In this document: piece after piece, positions 53,919 to 61,993 of the stretch
Position numbering within the stretch: position 1 is the first letter of the stretch
How the letters are laid out: every line of letters begins with the position of its first letter
Origin: Nocardia sp. BMG51109
Lineage (GTDB): Bacteria > Actinomycetota > Actinomycetes > Mycobacteriales > Mycobacteriaceae
Direction: 5' to 3'
DNA length: 64,000 bases
NCBI RefSeq assembly: GCF_000526215.1
Contig: NZ_JAFQ01000004.1
Span: 1,364,001-1,428,000, forward strand
Position numbers and translations under genes: made by a program
Notes under the pieces: model-generated
What the model was told of the DNA's origin: nothing
Database searches by the model: none
Seen by the model: only the letters and a program-made list of their open reading frames with translations

Positions 53919-54539
53919 CGCACCTCCCGCGTCCCATCACCCGACGCGAAGGCCACGGCTACGGGTCCGCGCCGACCGCTCCGCACCATCGGACCCACAA
54001 CCCTAGCCCCGACAAACTCGCAGATCAACGCCTTGCACTGCGATGTTCCCGCACTGCCGGACGGACACGCCGCCCGCCGCGCCGACCGGAGGATCCACAC
54101 GGCAACACTCCGGGCACAACCACCACACCGCCTCCCACCTCCTCGGCGGACAAGGCGGGTAGAAGTATCGAAACCACGCCTACACAAGACATCTCGGCCG
54201 TAACAGCCGGACACTCGCCGATTCGCCGCGGGAGATACCACGCCACTCCGTATCGGCTCGCCTCCGCTGTCGGTGCGCTCGACAGAGCCGGTTCGCTGCT
54301 TCCGGAGTTCCGGGCCCGCCGCCACGCTCCGGACAGATCGAACTCGGCGAATCGAACTCGGCAAGCCGACGCGGCCGTCGTACGTCGGACGTCCAGCACG
54401 GTGCCGCCGAACAGAACGCCTCGAATACGCAGGTCGGCAGCCTATTGCCCGCCCTCTCCGGCCGACCCGCCCTGCCTCCGCCTCCGCGCACCGGGCGTGT
54501 GTAGCCGAACCCGCTCCGGCCCGTGGTTAGGCTCGGCCC
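53919..54539. other. Intergenic, no convincing gene
   Basis: 621 bp between the divergent lipase and carboxyltransferase genes. Open frames on the minus strand (for example 54025-54399) lack family features and good start sites. Must hold both promoters; no operator is obvious. Confidence 0.5.
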
Positions 54540-56267
54540 GTGCGAACCTCGGCGCGGCAGTGGCTCGATGAACTTCTCGACGTGGGCTCGTTCATCGGCT
54601 GGGATCGGCCGCCGGTCGAGGTGGACGCCGACGCGAGGTACCGCGCGGAACTGCGGTCGGCCGGGCAGCGGGCCGGAACCGACGAATCGGTGCTGACCGG
54701 CGAGGGGCTGTTGCGGGGGCGGCGGGTGGCCGTGATCGCCTGCGAATTCGGCTTTCTCGCGGGGTCGATCGGGGTCGCGGCGGCGGAGCGGATCGTGACG
54801 GCCGTGGAGCGGGCCAGCGAACTCGGGCTGCCAATGGTGGCCTCACCCACCTCCGGCGGCACCCGGATGCAGGAGGGCACCGTGGCCTTCGTGCAGATGG
54901 TCAAGGTCGCGGGCGCGGTCGCGGCGCACAAGGCGGCCGGGCATCCGTACCTTGTCTACCTGCGCGATCCGACCATGGGTGGGGTGTTCGCGTCGTGGGG
55001 TTCGCTGGGGCACATGACCTTCGCCGAGCCGGGTGCCCTGATCGGTTTCCTCGGTCCGCGGGTCTACGAGGCGCTGTACGGCCGTCCGTTCCCCGAGGGC
55101 GTGCAGACCGCCGAGAACCTGTACCGCAGCGGCGTGATCGACGGCGTCGTTCCGGTGCGGGTGTTCCGCCGCATCGCCCACCGCGTACTCAACGTGACGA
55201 CCGGACAACCGGATACGAGCACGTCCGCACCACTGACCACGAATTCCCCCACAGCACGGACCGCGAGCGCGCCTCCTGCTACGAACGCGCCTACGCCACC
55301 GAGCACGAACACACCGACACCACCGGACATGAACGCCCCCACGCCATCGAGCGCAAGCACGACCACAAACCTGCCCACGCCACCGACGGCGAATTCGCCC
55401 ACAGCACCGGACAGGGGTTCCGGCACGCCACCGACCGTGCGCCCGCCTATACCCACGACTGGCACGGAACACGTTGTACCCCAGACAGTTCCGGACCCGG
55501 AGACGACTTGGCGAACCGTGACGATCTCACGCCGCCCCGACCGCCCCGGCATCCGGGAGCTGCTGCGGCACGCTACCGACCGGGTGCCGCTCAGCGGTAC
55601 CGGCCAGGGCGAATCGGATCGAACGGTGGTGCACGCACTGGCCCGGCTGCGGGGCCGGCCGTGCATCGTGTTCGGCCACGACCGGGCCGGCCAGACCGGC
55701 GAGAACACCATGGGCCCGGCGGCGCTGCGGGAGGCCCGGCGCAGCATGCAACTGGCGGCGGAACTGCGGCTGCCGCTGGTCCTGGTGATCGACACGGCCG
55801 GCGCGGCGCTGTCGCGCGAGGCCGAGGAGCGCGGGCTGGCCCCCGAGATCGCCCGCTGCCTGGCCGATCTCGTCACGCTCGGCACCCCGACCATCTCGGT
55901 GCTGCTCGGACAGGGCAGCGGCGGCGGCGCCCTCGCGCTGCTCCCCGCCGACCGGGTGCTGGCCGCCCGCCACTCCTGGCTCGCACCGCTGCCCCCGGAG
56001 GGCGCCAGCGCGATCGTCCACCGCGACACCGCCCACGCCCCGGAACTCGCCGCCGCCCAGCGCATCCGCTCCCCGGATCTCCGCACCGACGGCATCGTCG
56101 ACCGGATCATCCCCGAAAACCCCGACGCCGCAGACGAACCCGTCGATTTCGCCCGCCGCGTGGTCGCCACCGTCGCCGAGGAACTGGATCTGCTGCGGAC
56201 TCGGCCCCCACACGAACTCGCGGCACTGCGCCGACTCCGCTACCGCCGCCTGGGTCTCCCGACCTGA
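54540..56267 (+). CDS. Fused acyl-CoA carboxyltransferase beta-alpha (AccD3-like)
   Basis: 575 aa from GTG. N-terminal crotonase-fold half with PTSGGTRMQEGTVAFVQMVK and RDPTMGGVFASWGSLGHMTF; C-terminal half with GENTMGPAALREARRSMQLA and GQGSGGGALALLPADRVLAA, as in AccD-AccA fusions such as mycobacterial AccD3. Transfers CO2 from carboxybiotin to acetyl- or acyl-CoA. Between them lies a linker of about 110 residues (about 222-330) made of Pro/Thr/Asn/Ser repeats, not part of the family and encoded by degenerate tandem repeats at about 55205-55480. No biotin carboxylase gene in the window. Confidence 0.85.
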   Translation: MRTSARQWLDELLDVGSFIGWDRPPVEVDADARYRAELRSAGQRAGTDESVLTGEGLLRGRRVAVIACEFGFLAGSIGVAAAERIVTAVERASELGLPMVASPTSGGTRMQEGTVAFVQMVKVAGAVAAHKAAGHPYLVYLRDPTMGGVFASWGSLGHMTFAEPGALIGFLGPRVYEALYGRPFPEGVQTAENLYRSGVIDGVVPVRVFRRIAHRVLNVTTGQPDTSTSAPLTTNSPTARTASAPPATNAPTPPSTNTPTPPDMNAPTPSSASTTTNLPTPPTANSPTAPDRGSGTPPTVRPPIPTTGTEHVVPQTVPDPETTWRTVTISRRPDRPGIRELLRHATDRVPLSGTGQGESDRTVVHALARLRGRPCIVFGHDRAGQTGENTMGPAALREARRSMQLAAELRLPLVLVIDTAGAALSREAEERGLAPEIARCLADLVTLGTPTISVLLGQGSGGGALALLPADRVLAARHSWLAPLPPEGASAIVHRDTAHAPELAAAQRIRSPDLRTDGIVDRIIPENPDAADEPVDFARRVVATVAEELDLLRTRPPHELAALRRLRYRRLGLPT

Positions 56268-56278
56268 GATCCGCACAC

Positions 56279-56818
56279 TCACGGTTCCGGGTCCGGGTCC
56301 GGCCGGGTCCACCCGAGGATCATCGCGGGCGCGCACCCACCCGCCAGCAGTGCCGCCAACAACATGACACCGCCGGCATAAGCCGTGCGAAACGCGCTCG
56401 TGTCCGGCCAGATCGCGGCCGCGAAGCACAGATAGAGCAGCGGCACCATCGCGAGCGACTGCGTCAGAGTGAGCCCGACCGAACGGGCCGTATTCCGTTG
56501 CGCGACTTCGAGTTCGTCGAGCGCCGGCAGCGGCGCGCTGTCCTGCCGCTGCGAGACGATCCGCAGCACGGTCCACGCTGGGAGGAACACCGCCAGGACC
56601 GGCAGGCACAGCACCGGCGCCCAGCGCTGATCGAACGAGCACAGCACCCCGACCGCGAACAACACGACAAGGCTCGCGGCCACCGCGATCACCAGCGCCC
56701 GGCGCCGCACCCGGCTGCGCCAACCCGGCAGCATTCCGGCGGTGCGCTCGTCGTACGCCAGCCAGCGCCGGACCCGATAGTCCTGGTAACGGTCGAGCAG
56801 ATTCGCGGTAGGCATCAT
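56279..56818 (-). CDS. Membrane protein, four TM segments
   Basis: 179 aa, MMPTANLLDRYQDYRVRRWL start, hydrophobic segments at about 40-60, 68-88, 118-135 and 145-165. Proteins of this kind often pair with a small XRE regulator, here the overlapping upstream gene (56815-57081). Function unknown. Confidence 0.75.
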   Translation of the reverse strand: MMPTANLLDRYQDYRVRRWLAYDERTAGMLPGWRSRVRRRALVIAVAASLVVLFAVGVLCSFDQRWAPVLCLPVLAVFLPAWTVLRIVSQRQDSAPLPALDELEVAQRNTARSVGLTLTQSLAMVPLLYLCFAAAIWPDTSAFRTAYAGGVMLLAALLAGGCAPAMILGWTRPDPDPEP

Positions 56819-57081
56819 GATCGTTCCTTCGTGCGCTGATAGAACTCCGCCGACAGCGGCGTGAACTCGGTGCGCGAGAACACCGCCTCGACGGGAAGCC
56901 CGAATACCTCGCAGATGCGCAGGGCCAGATCCAGGCTCGGATAGTGGTCGCCGCGCTCGAGCGCGCCGATCGTCTGAACATTCACGTTCACCGTCTCGGC
57001 CAGGGCTGCCCGGCTCATCCGGTGCTCCGCCCGCAGCACCGCGATCCGGTTGTAAATAGGGAGGGTTTCCCCCCTTCTCAC
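56815..57081 (-). CDS. Small XRE-family regulator
   Basis: About 88 aa from GTG 57081 (VRRGETLPIYNRIAVLRAEH), then HTH SRAALAETVNVNVQTIGALE with RGDHYPSLDLALRICEVFGL, the compact YozG-like type. Other starts are possible (57090). It overlaps the membrane protein gene and is preceded by two inverted repeats that look like its own operator. Probably an autorepressor controlling the pair. Confidence 0.82.
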   Translation of the reverse strand: MRRGETLPIYNRIAVLRAEHRMSRAALAETVNVNVQTIGALERGDHYPSLDLALRICEVFGLPVEAVFSRTEFTPLSAEFYQRTKERS

Positions 57082-57088
57082 TGGGCTC

Positions 57089-57118
57089 ACACAACAAAGT
57101 GTTGTAAAAACACAACAC
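57089..57118. promoter_or_regulatory. Tandem inverted repeats upstream of the XRE gene
   Basis: acaaca-aag-tgttgt (57091-57105) and gtgttgt-N6-acaacac (57099-57118) overlap in the divergent region between the XRE and the aldo-keto reductase genes. AT-rich and palindromic in a GC-rich genome, fit for an XRE dimer. Confidence 0.65.
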
Positions 57119-57190
57119 CCTGTCAAGAGCCGGCGAACACGCTCGGACAGTTTCGTTGACGGGTCCGCCAACCGCTTCTACCGTCGAAAT

Positions 57191-58051
57191 GTGACCTTTC
57201 GCAGCGAGACCAGCCAAGTACCGTCGATCATCCTCAACGACGGCAAGGTGATTCCGAAGCTCGGTTTCGGTGTGTACCTGGTGCCGGAAGCCGAAACGCA
57301 CGATGCGGTGACAGCGGCACTTCAGGCCGGTTACCGCAGCATCGACACCGCCACGCTGTACGGCAACGAGACCGAGGTCGGGCAGGCCATCCGGGAGTCC
57401 GGGCTGCCGCGCGACGAGGTCTTCGTCACCACCAAGCTGTGGAATTCCGACCAGGGTTACGACTCGACCCTGCGGGCCTTCGACGCCAGCATGGAGCGAC
57501 TCGGCCTGGACTACCTGGATCTGTACCTGATCCACTGGCCGGTCGAACAGGCGGACCGGTACGTCGATACCTTCCGGGCGTTCCAGGCGCTGCGGTCGCA
57601 GGGCCGGATCGGCTCCATCGGGGTGTCCAACTTCCAGCGTTCCCATCTGGAGCGTGTGATCGGCGAGACCGGCGAGACCCCGGCGGTCAATCAGGTCGAG
57701 CTACATCCCAGCCTGGCCCAGCCCGAACTGCGCGCCTTCCACGCCGAGCACGGCATCGCGACCGAGGCGTGGGGCCCGCTCGGCCAGGGCTCGGAGCTGA
57801 AGGATCCGACCATCACCCAGATCGCCCGGGAGATCGACCGCACCCCGGCCCAGGTGATCATCCGCTGGCACCTGCAACTGGGCAACGTGGTCATCCCGAA
57901 GTCCGTGAAGCCGGCCCGGATCCAGGAGAACTTCGACGTGTTCTCCTTCGAGCTGACCCTCGAGCAGATGCAGATCATCAGCGCGCTGGACACTGCCACC
58001 CGCGTCGGCCCCGATCCGGACGTGTTCACCGTCGGCCTCGAGAACGCCTGA
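57191..58051 (+). CDS. Aldo-keto reductase
   Basis: 286 aa TIM barrel. Catalytic tetrad visible: Asp and Tyr in SIDTATLYGNE, Lys in VTTKLWN, His in LIHWPVEQ. C-terminal NADPH-binding VIPKSVKPARIQENFDVF. Reduces aldehydes or ketones with NADPH; substrate unknown. GTG start. Divergent from the XRE gene. Confidence 0.9.
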   Translation: MTFRSETSQVPSIILNDGKVIPKLGFGVYLVPEAETHDAVTAALQAGYRSIDTATLYGNETEVGQAIRESGLPRDEVFVTTKLWNSDQGYDSTLRAFDASMERLGLDYLDLYLIHWPVEQADRYVDTFRAFQALRSQGRIGSIGVSNFQRSHLERVIGETGETPAVNQVELHPSLAQPELRAFHAEHGIATEAWGPLGQGSELKDPTITQIAREIDRTPAQVIIRWHLQLGNVVIPKSVKPARIQENFDVFSFELTLEQMQIISALDTATRVGPDPDVFTVGLENA

Positions 58052-58078
58052 CACCCCACCGCACTCGTCACCGTCTCC

Positions 58079-58248
58079 GTCATCCCGGCACGCCCCCATT
58101 CGGTCATCCCGGCACGCTCCCACTCGGTCATCCCGGCACGCTCCCACTCGGTCATCCCGGCACGCCCCGCCCCGTCATCCCGGCATGCTTTCGGCCGGGA
58201 TCCCTCACCGGCGCCGGCGGATTCCGGCCGAAAGCGCGCCGGAACGAC
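58079..58248. repeat. 24-bp tandem repeat running into a long inverted repeat
   Basis: Four to five units of gtcatcccggcacg... from 58079 to 58173. A last unit (58174-58198) forms one arm of an imperfect 25-bp inverted repeat with 58224-58248, with a GC-rich loop. It may serve as a terminator after the aldo-keto reductase. A related palindrome is at 61914-61946, so this is an interspersed repeat family. Confidence 0.8.
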
Positions 58249-58315
58249 GGGGAGGAAGGTACGCCGGAAAGACGGGGAGGAAGGCGCGCAAAAACGACGG
58301 CGAGGCCGCTGCCGA

Positions 58316-59449
58316 TCAGCCGCGCAGGCCGAGGTGGGTGGTGAGTTCGACGGCCGCGGCCCGCCCGGCCCGGTTGGCCCCGATGGTGCTGGCCGACGGA
58401 CCGTAGCCGAGCAGGTGGATGCGCGGATCGGCGGCGACCCGGGTGGCCAGGCGGCCGGTCATGGTGATGCCGCCGCCGGGCCCGCGCAGGCGCAGCGGCG
58501 CCAGATGATCGAGGGCACTGCGAAAGCCGGTGGCCCACAGGATGACCTGCGCGGGCAGAAAGGTGCCGTCGGCATAACGCACCCCCTCCGGCTCGATGCG
58601 CTGGAACATCGGATGCCACTCCAGCGCACCGCGATCGCGAGCGGCCCGAACGCGGTCGTCGACGGGCAGTCCGGTCACCGAGACCACCGACCGCGGCGGC
58701 AGGCCGCGCCGCACCCGATCCTCGACCATCGCCACCGCGCGCCGGCCCTCGTCGGGCGTGAACGGCCCCTCCCGCCACCGAGGCTCGGTCCGGGACACCC
58801 AGGTCGTGGTCGTCACCTGGGAGATCTCGTCCAACAGCTGCACCGCGGACACCCCGGCACCGACCACCACCACGTGCTTACCGGCGAATTCGTAGGCGGT
58901 ACGGAAATCGTGCGCATGCAGCTGCCGACCGGCGAACGTCTCCGCACCCGGGCAGTAGGGGACGAACGGCTTGTCCCACGTCCCGGTCGCGTTGATCAGC
59001 CCGCGCACCCGCACCTCGCTGGGCACGGATTCCGTTGCGCCGCCGTCGGTTTCGGCATGTAGTAGCCCGTCGACCTGTTGGTCCGGGCAGCTGGCGGAGG
59101 TGGCCCGATCGCAGACCACCCGCACCGAGGCCGGGCGCCGCACGCGCAGCTCGAATCGCTTCTCGTACAGCTCGAAGTAGTGCGGAACCGCGGTGACGGC
59201 CTCGGCGGTCTCGGAATGCTCCGGCAGCGTCTCGGCGAACGACATACCGGGCAGGTCGTGCACCCCGTTGACCGTGGTCAAGGTCAGCGACGGCCACCGG
59301 AACTGCCACGCCCCGCCCGGGCCGGGCGCATGATCGATAATGAGAAAGTCCCGCTCGGGCCGCAGACCCAGCCGCTTCAGGTGATAACCGGCCGACAGCC
59401 CGGCCTGGCCGGCGCCGATCACCAGGATCTCGAAATCGGGTGCGGTCAC
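58316..59449 (-). CDS. FAD/NAD(P)-binding flavin monooxygenase-like oxidoreductase
   Basis: 377 aa from GTG 59449. First Rossmann motif EILVIGAGQAGLSAGYHLKR, second VVVVGAGVSAVQLLDEISQV, and an ILWATGFRSALDHL motif, as in flavin-dependent monooxygenases of the trimethylamine/FMO-like group. Oxidises a substrate with NADPH and O2; the substrate is unknown. Overlap with neighbours is absent. Confidence 0.85.
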   Translation of the reverse strand: MTAPDFEILVIGAGQAGLSAGYHLKRLGLRPERDFLIIDHAPGPGGAWQFRWPSLTLTTVNGVHDLPGMSFAETLPEHSETAEAVTAVPHYFELYEKRFELRVRRPASVRVVCDRATSASCPDQQVDGLLHAETDGGATESVPSEVRVRGLINATGTWDKPFVPYCPGAETFAGRQLHAHDFRTAYEFAGKHVVVVGAGVSAVQLLDEISQVTTTTWVSRTEPRWREGPFTPDEGRRAVAMVEDRVRRGLPPRSVVSVTGLPVDDRVRAARDRGALEWHPMFQRIEPEGVRYADGTFLPAQVILWATGFRSALDHLAPLRLRGPGGGITMTGRLATRVAADPRIHLLGYGPSASTIGANRAGRAAAVELTTHLGLRG

Positions 59450-59544
59450 CGCCGCAACGCTACGCGGGGTGCGTCGGGTACGAGCGGGCAACCTTGCGCC
59501 GAATAGAGTGAAGGTAGTCGATACCGGATGCACGGGGAGGTCAG

Positions 59545-60270
59545 ATGCTCGGAGTCAGTCGCGATGGCGATGTGGTCACCATCGAACTGCAGCGCCCGGA
59601 GCGCCGCAACGCTCTCAACGACGAGTTGGTGGGTCTGCTGCGGGACGCCGTGACGGCCGCCGCGGCCGAGGCCCGCGTCATCGTGCTCACCGGCCAGGAC
59701 CCGATCTTCAGCGCGGGAGCCGACCTGTCCGGCGTCTACTCGCAGTCCTTCCTCGACGCGCTGCTGGAGATGCTGCACACCATCGAGGCGGCCCCGGTGC
59801 CGGTGATCGCCGCGATCAACGGCGCCGCGCTGGGTGCCGGGGTGCAGCTGTCGCTGGCCTCGGACCTGCGGGTGATGAGCCCCGAGTCGTATATCGCGAT
59901 CCCGGCCGCGAAACTCGGCATCTCGGTGGACCGCTGGACGATTCGCCGGCTGGTCTCGCTGATCGGGGGCGGCCCGGCGCGCACGATACTGATGGGCGCC
60001 GAGCCCGTAACCGCCTCGGACGCCTACGCTTTCGGCTTCGCCAACCGGATCGGCACGCCGGCCGACGCGCAGGCCTGGGCGAAGTCGATCGCGGAACTGG
60101 CCCCGCTGTCGCTACGCCATCTCAAGCTGGTGCTGAACGACGACGACACCGGCGGCGACGGCACTCCCGAGCAGCGCGCCGCCCTCGAGGCCGCCTGGCG
60201 CAGCAGCGACGCCGCCGAGGCGCGGCTGGCCCGGGAGCAGAAGCGCACGGCGAAGTTCGCGGGGCACTGA
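59545..60270 (+). CDS. Enoyl-CoA hydratase/isomerase family protein
   Basis: 241 aa crotonase fold. Oxyanion-hole stretches PIFSAGADLSGV and INGAALGAGVQLSLASDLRV, and the ERRNALNDELVG start, all typical. ATG follows ggggaggtcag. The next gene overlaps by the TGATG junction, so the two are an operon. Substrate chain length unknown. Confidence 0.88.
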   Translation: MLGVSRDGDVVTIELQRPERRNALNDELVGLLRDAVTAAAAEARVIVLTGQDPIFSAGADLSGVYSQSFLDALLEMLHTIEAAPVPVIAAINGAALGAGVQLSLASDLRVMSPESYIAIPAAKLGISVDRWTIRRLVSLIGGGPARTILMGAEPVTASDAYAFGFANRIGTPADAQAWAKSIAELAPLSLRHLKLVLNDDDTGGDGTPEQRAALEAAWRSSDAAEARLAREQKRTAKFAGH

Positions 60271-61433
60271 TGCGGGCGCGGAAGATCTTCGGCATCCTGG
60301 GTCGGGCCGCCATGGGCCTGGCCGGTGCGGTCGGACTCACCTGGGCGGTGCGCGCCGCCTGGGGGCTCCCGGCGTCGATGGGCGCCTCGGCGACGTCGAT
60401 CGCGCCGCGCGCGGCCGGGTCGGCGAGCTACCGCGACCGGCAGTTCCACAACACCGAGCCGAGCACCCAGTTCGCTCCGGGATCGGGCCTGTCGCTGCTG
60501 TTCTCGGCGCTGACCCGCAACGGTGTGGGCCGACCGCCGGGCGAGATCCCACTCGCCACACCGGATGTCCCGCCGGAGCCGGGTGAGCTGGCGGTCACCT
60601 GGTACGGGCACGCCTCGGCGCTGGTGGAGGTCGACGGCTACCGGATTCTCACCGATCCGGTATGGAGCGAACGGGTTTCGCCGTCGCCGACGATCGGTCC
60701 CGCGCGCCTGCATCCGGCCCCGGTACCGCTGGACCAGCTGCCACCGGTGGACGCGATCGTCATCTCGCACGACCACTACGACCACCTGGACCGGGATACC
60801 GTGCGCGCCCTGACCACCAGCCAGGACGCGCCGTTCATCGTGCCGATCGGGATCGGCGCGCACCTGCGCAAGTGGCGGGTACCCGAGCAGCGGATCGTCG
60901 AATTGGATTGGGGCACTTCGGTTTCCCTGTCCGAGCTGGGCCGGGCCCGGAACGGTGAGCTCACCATCACCTGCACCGAGGCCCGGCACTTCTCCGGCCG
61001 CGGGCTGACCCGCAACACCACGCTGTGGGCCTCCTGGGTGATCGCGGGCCCGGCGCGGCGGGTTTACTTCGGCGGCGACACCGGCTATACCAAGGCGTTC
61101 GCGGAGATCGGCGCGACAATGGGCCCGTTCGACCTGACCCTGCTGCCGATCGGCGCGTACGACGTGCACTGGCCGGATGTCCACATGAACCCGGAGGAGG
61201 CGGTGCGCGCCCACGCGGACGTCTGTGTCGGCGATCCGGGGCGCGGGCTGCTGATCCCGATTCACTGGGCGACGTTCAATCTGGCCTTCCACGACTGGTC
61301 GGAACCGGTACAACGGGTGGTGGCGGCGGCACGGGCCGCCGGCACCGCCGTCGCGGTACCGCTGCCCGGCCAGCGGATCGATGCGAATGCGGCATCACCG
61401 CAGGTCCCGTGGTGGGAAGATGTGCGCAAGTGA
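60270..61433 (+). CDS. Metallo-beta-lactamase-fold hydrolase (NAPE-PLD-like)
   Basis: 387 aa. N-terminal hydrophobic segment (about 9-27) may anchor it in the membrane. Metal motif VISHDHYDHLD (H-x-H-x-D-H), later RHFSGRGLTRN, FGGDTGYTKAF and IPIHWATFNLAFHDW, as in the N-acyl-phosphatidylethanolamine phospholipase D-like lactamase group. Hydrolyses phosphodiesters, possibly in phospholipids. Overlaps the enoyl-CoA hydratase gene. Confidence 0.85.
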   Translation: MRARKIFGILGRAAMGLAGAVGLTWAVRAAWGLPASMGASATSIAPRAAGSASYRDRQFHNTEPSTQFAPGSGLSLLFSALTRNGVGRPPGEIPLATPDVPPEPGELAVTWYGHASALVEVDGYRILTDPVWSERVSPSPTIGPARLHPAPVPLDQLPPVDAIVISHDHYDHLDRDTVRALTTSQDAPFIVPIGIGAHLRKWRVPEQRIVELDWGTSVSLSELGRARNGELTITCTEARHFSGRGLTRNTTLWASWVIAGPARRVYFGGDTGYTKAFAEIGATMGPFDLTLLPIGAYDVHWPDVHMNPEEAVRAHADVCVGDPGRGLLIPIHWATFNLAFHDWSEPVQRVVAAARAAGTAVAVPLPGQRIDANAASPQVPWWEDVRK

Positions 61434-61469
61434 TCCAGCCGAAGGACCGATGAGTAAGGAGTAGGACCG

Positions 61470-61760
61470 ATGAGTCTGATGGACACACTCAAGGGATTGG
61501 TCGGAAAGGGCAAGGACGCGGCCTCCGAGAACGCCGAGAAGATCCACGGTGCCGTGGACAAGGCCGGAGGTTTCATCGACGAGAAGACCGGAGGCAAATA
61601 CTCCGACAAGATCGGGAAGGGCACCGACGCGATCAAGAAGGCCGTCCCCGAGCAGGGGCAGTCGGCCCCCGGCCAGGGTCCGGCGACCCCGCCGCCGTCG
61701 ACCCCCGCTCCGGACTCCACGCCGGAATCCCCGACCGATCCCGATCAGCCCAAGCCCTGA
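61470..61760 (+). CDS. Antitoxin-like small protein (Rv0909/MT0933 type)
   Basis: 96 aa. MSLMDTLKGLVGKGKDAASE and KYSDKIGKGTDAIKKAVPEQ resemble the mycobacterial antitoxin family MT0933. The tail is a disordered Pro/Ser/Thr stretch. The usual toxin partner (Rv0910 type) is not encoded next to it in the window. It may act alone or with a distant partner. Confidence 0.75.
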   Translation: MSLMDTLKGLVGKGKDAASENAEKIHGAVDKAGGFIDEKTGGKYSDKIGKGTDAIKKAVPEQGQSAPGQGPATPPPSTPAPDSTPESPTDPDQPKP

Positions 61761-61913
61761 TCTTCCACCCTGACGGGCCGCCCGTCGTCCCGAATCCGGG
61801 GCGTCGGCGGCCCGTTACGGTATTCCCCGTCCCGTATCGGTCGGCGACACGTCGTTCCGTGCCGGACGCCGGCCCACATCAACCCGTTCCTTCTTGCCAG
61901 CTTCCGCGACCAC

Positions 61914-61946
61914 GTCGTCCCGGTATGCTCTCGGGCGAGATCCCGC
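61914..61946. repeat. Interspersed palindromic repeat copy
   Basis: gtcgtcccggtatgctctcgggcgagatccc, related to the arm at 58174-58198. Sits in the short intergenic before LigD. Confidence 0.5.
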
Positions 61947-61981
61947 CGTGCCGGACGCGGCTTGTTGTCGGTACCGGCCTC

Positions 61982-61987
61982 TAGACT
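61982..61987 (+). promoter_or_regulatory. LigD -10 element, leaderless promoter
   Basis: TAGACT with six bases before the ATG at 61994, the spacing of leaderless mRNAs. The same box and spacing occur before the antitoxin at 18700. Confidence 0.55.
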
Positions 61988-61993
61988 TCGAAT

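Noticed and set aside
52506..54203. 565-codon plus frame through the 26-bp repeats and opposite the lipase
   Set aside because: Antisense to a clearly real secreted lipase; the repeat keeps it open by chance.
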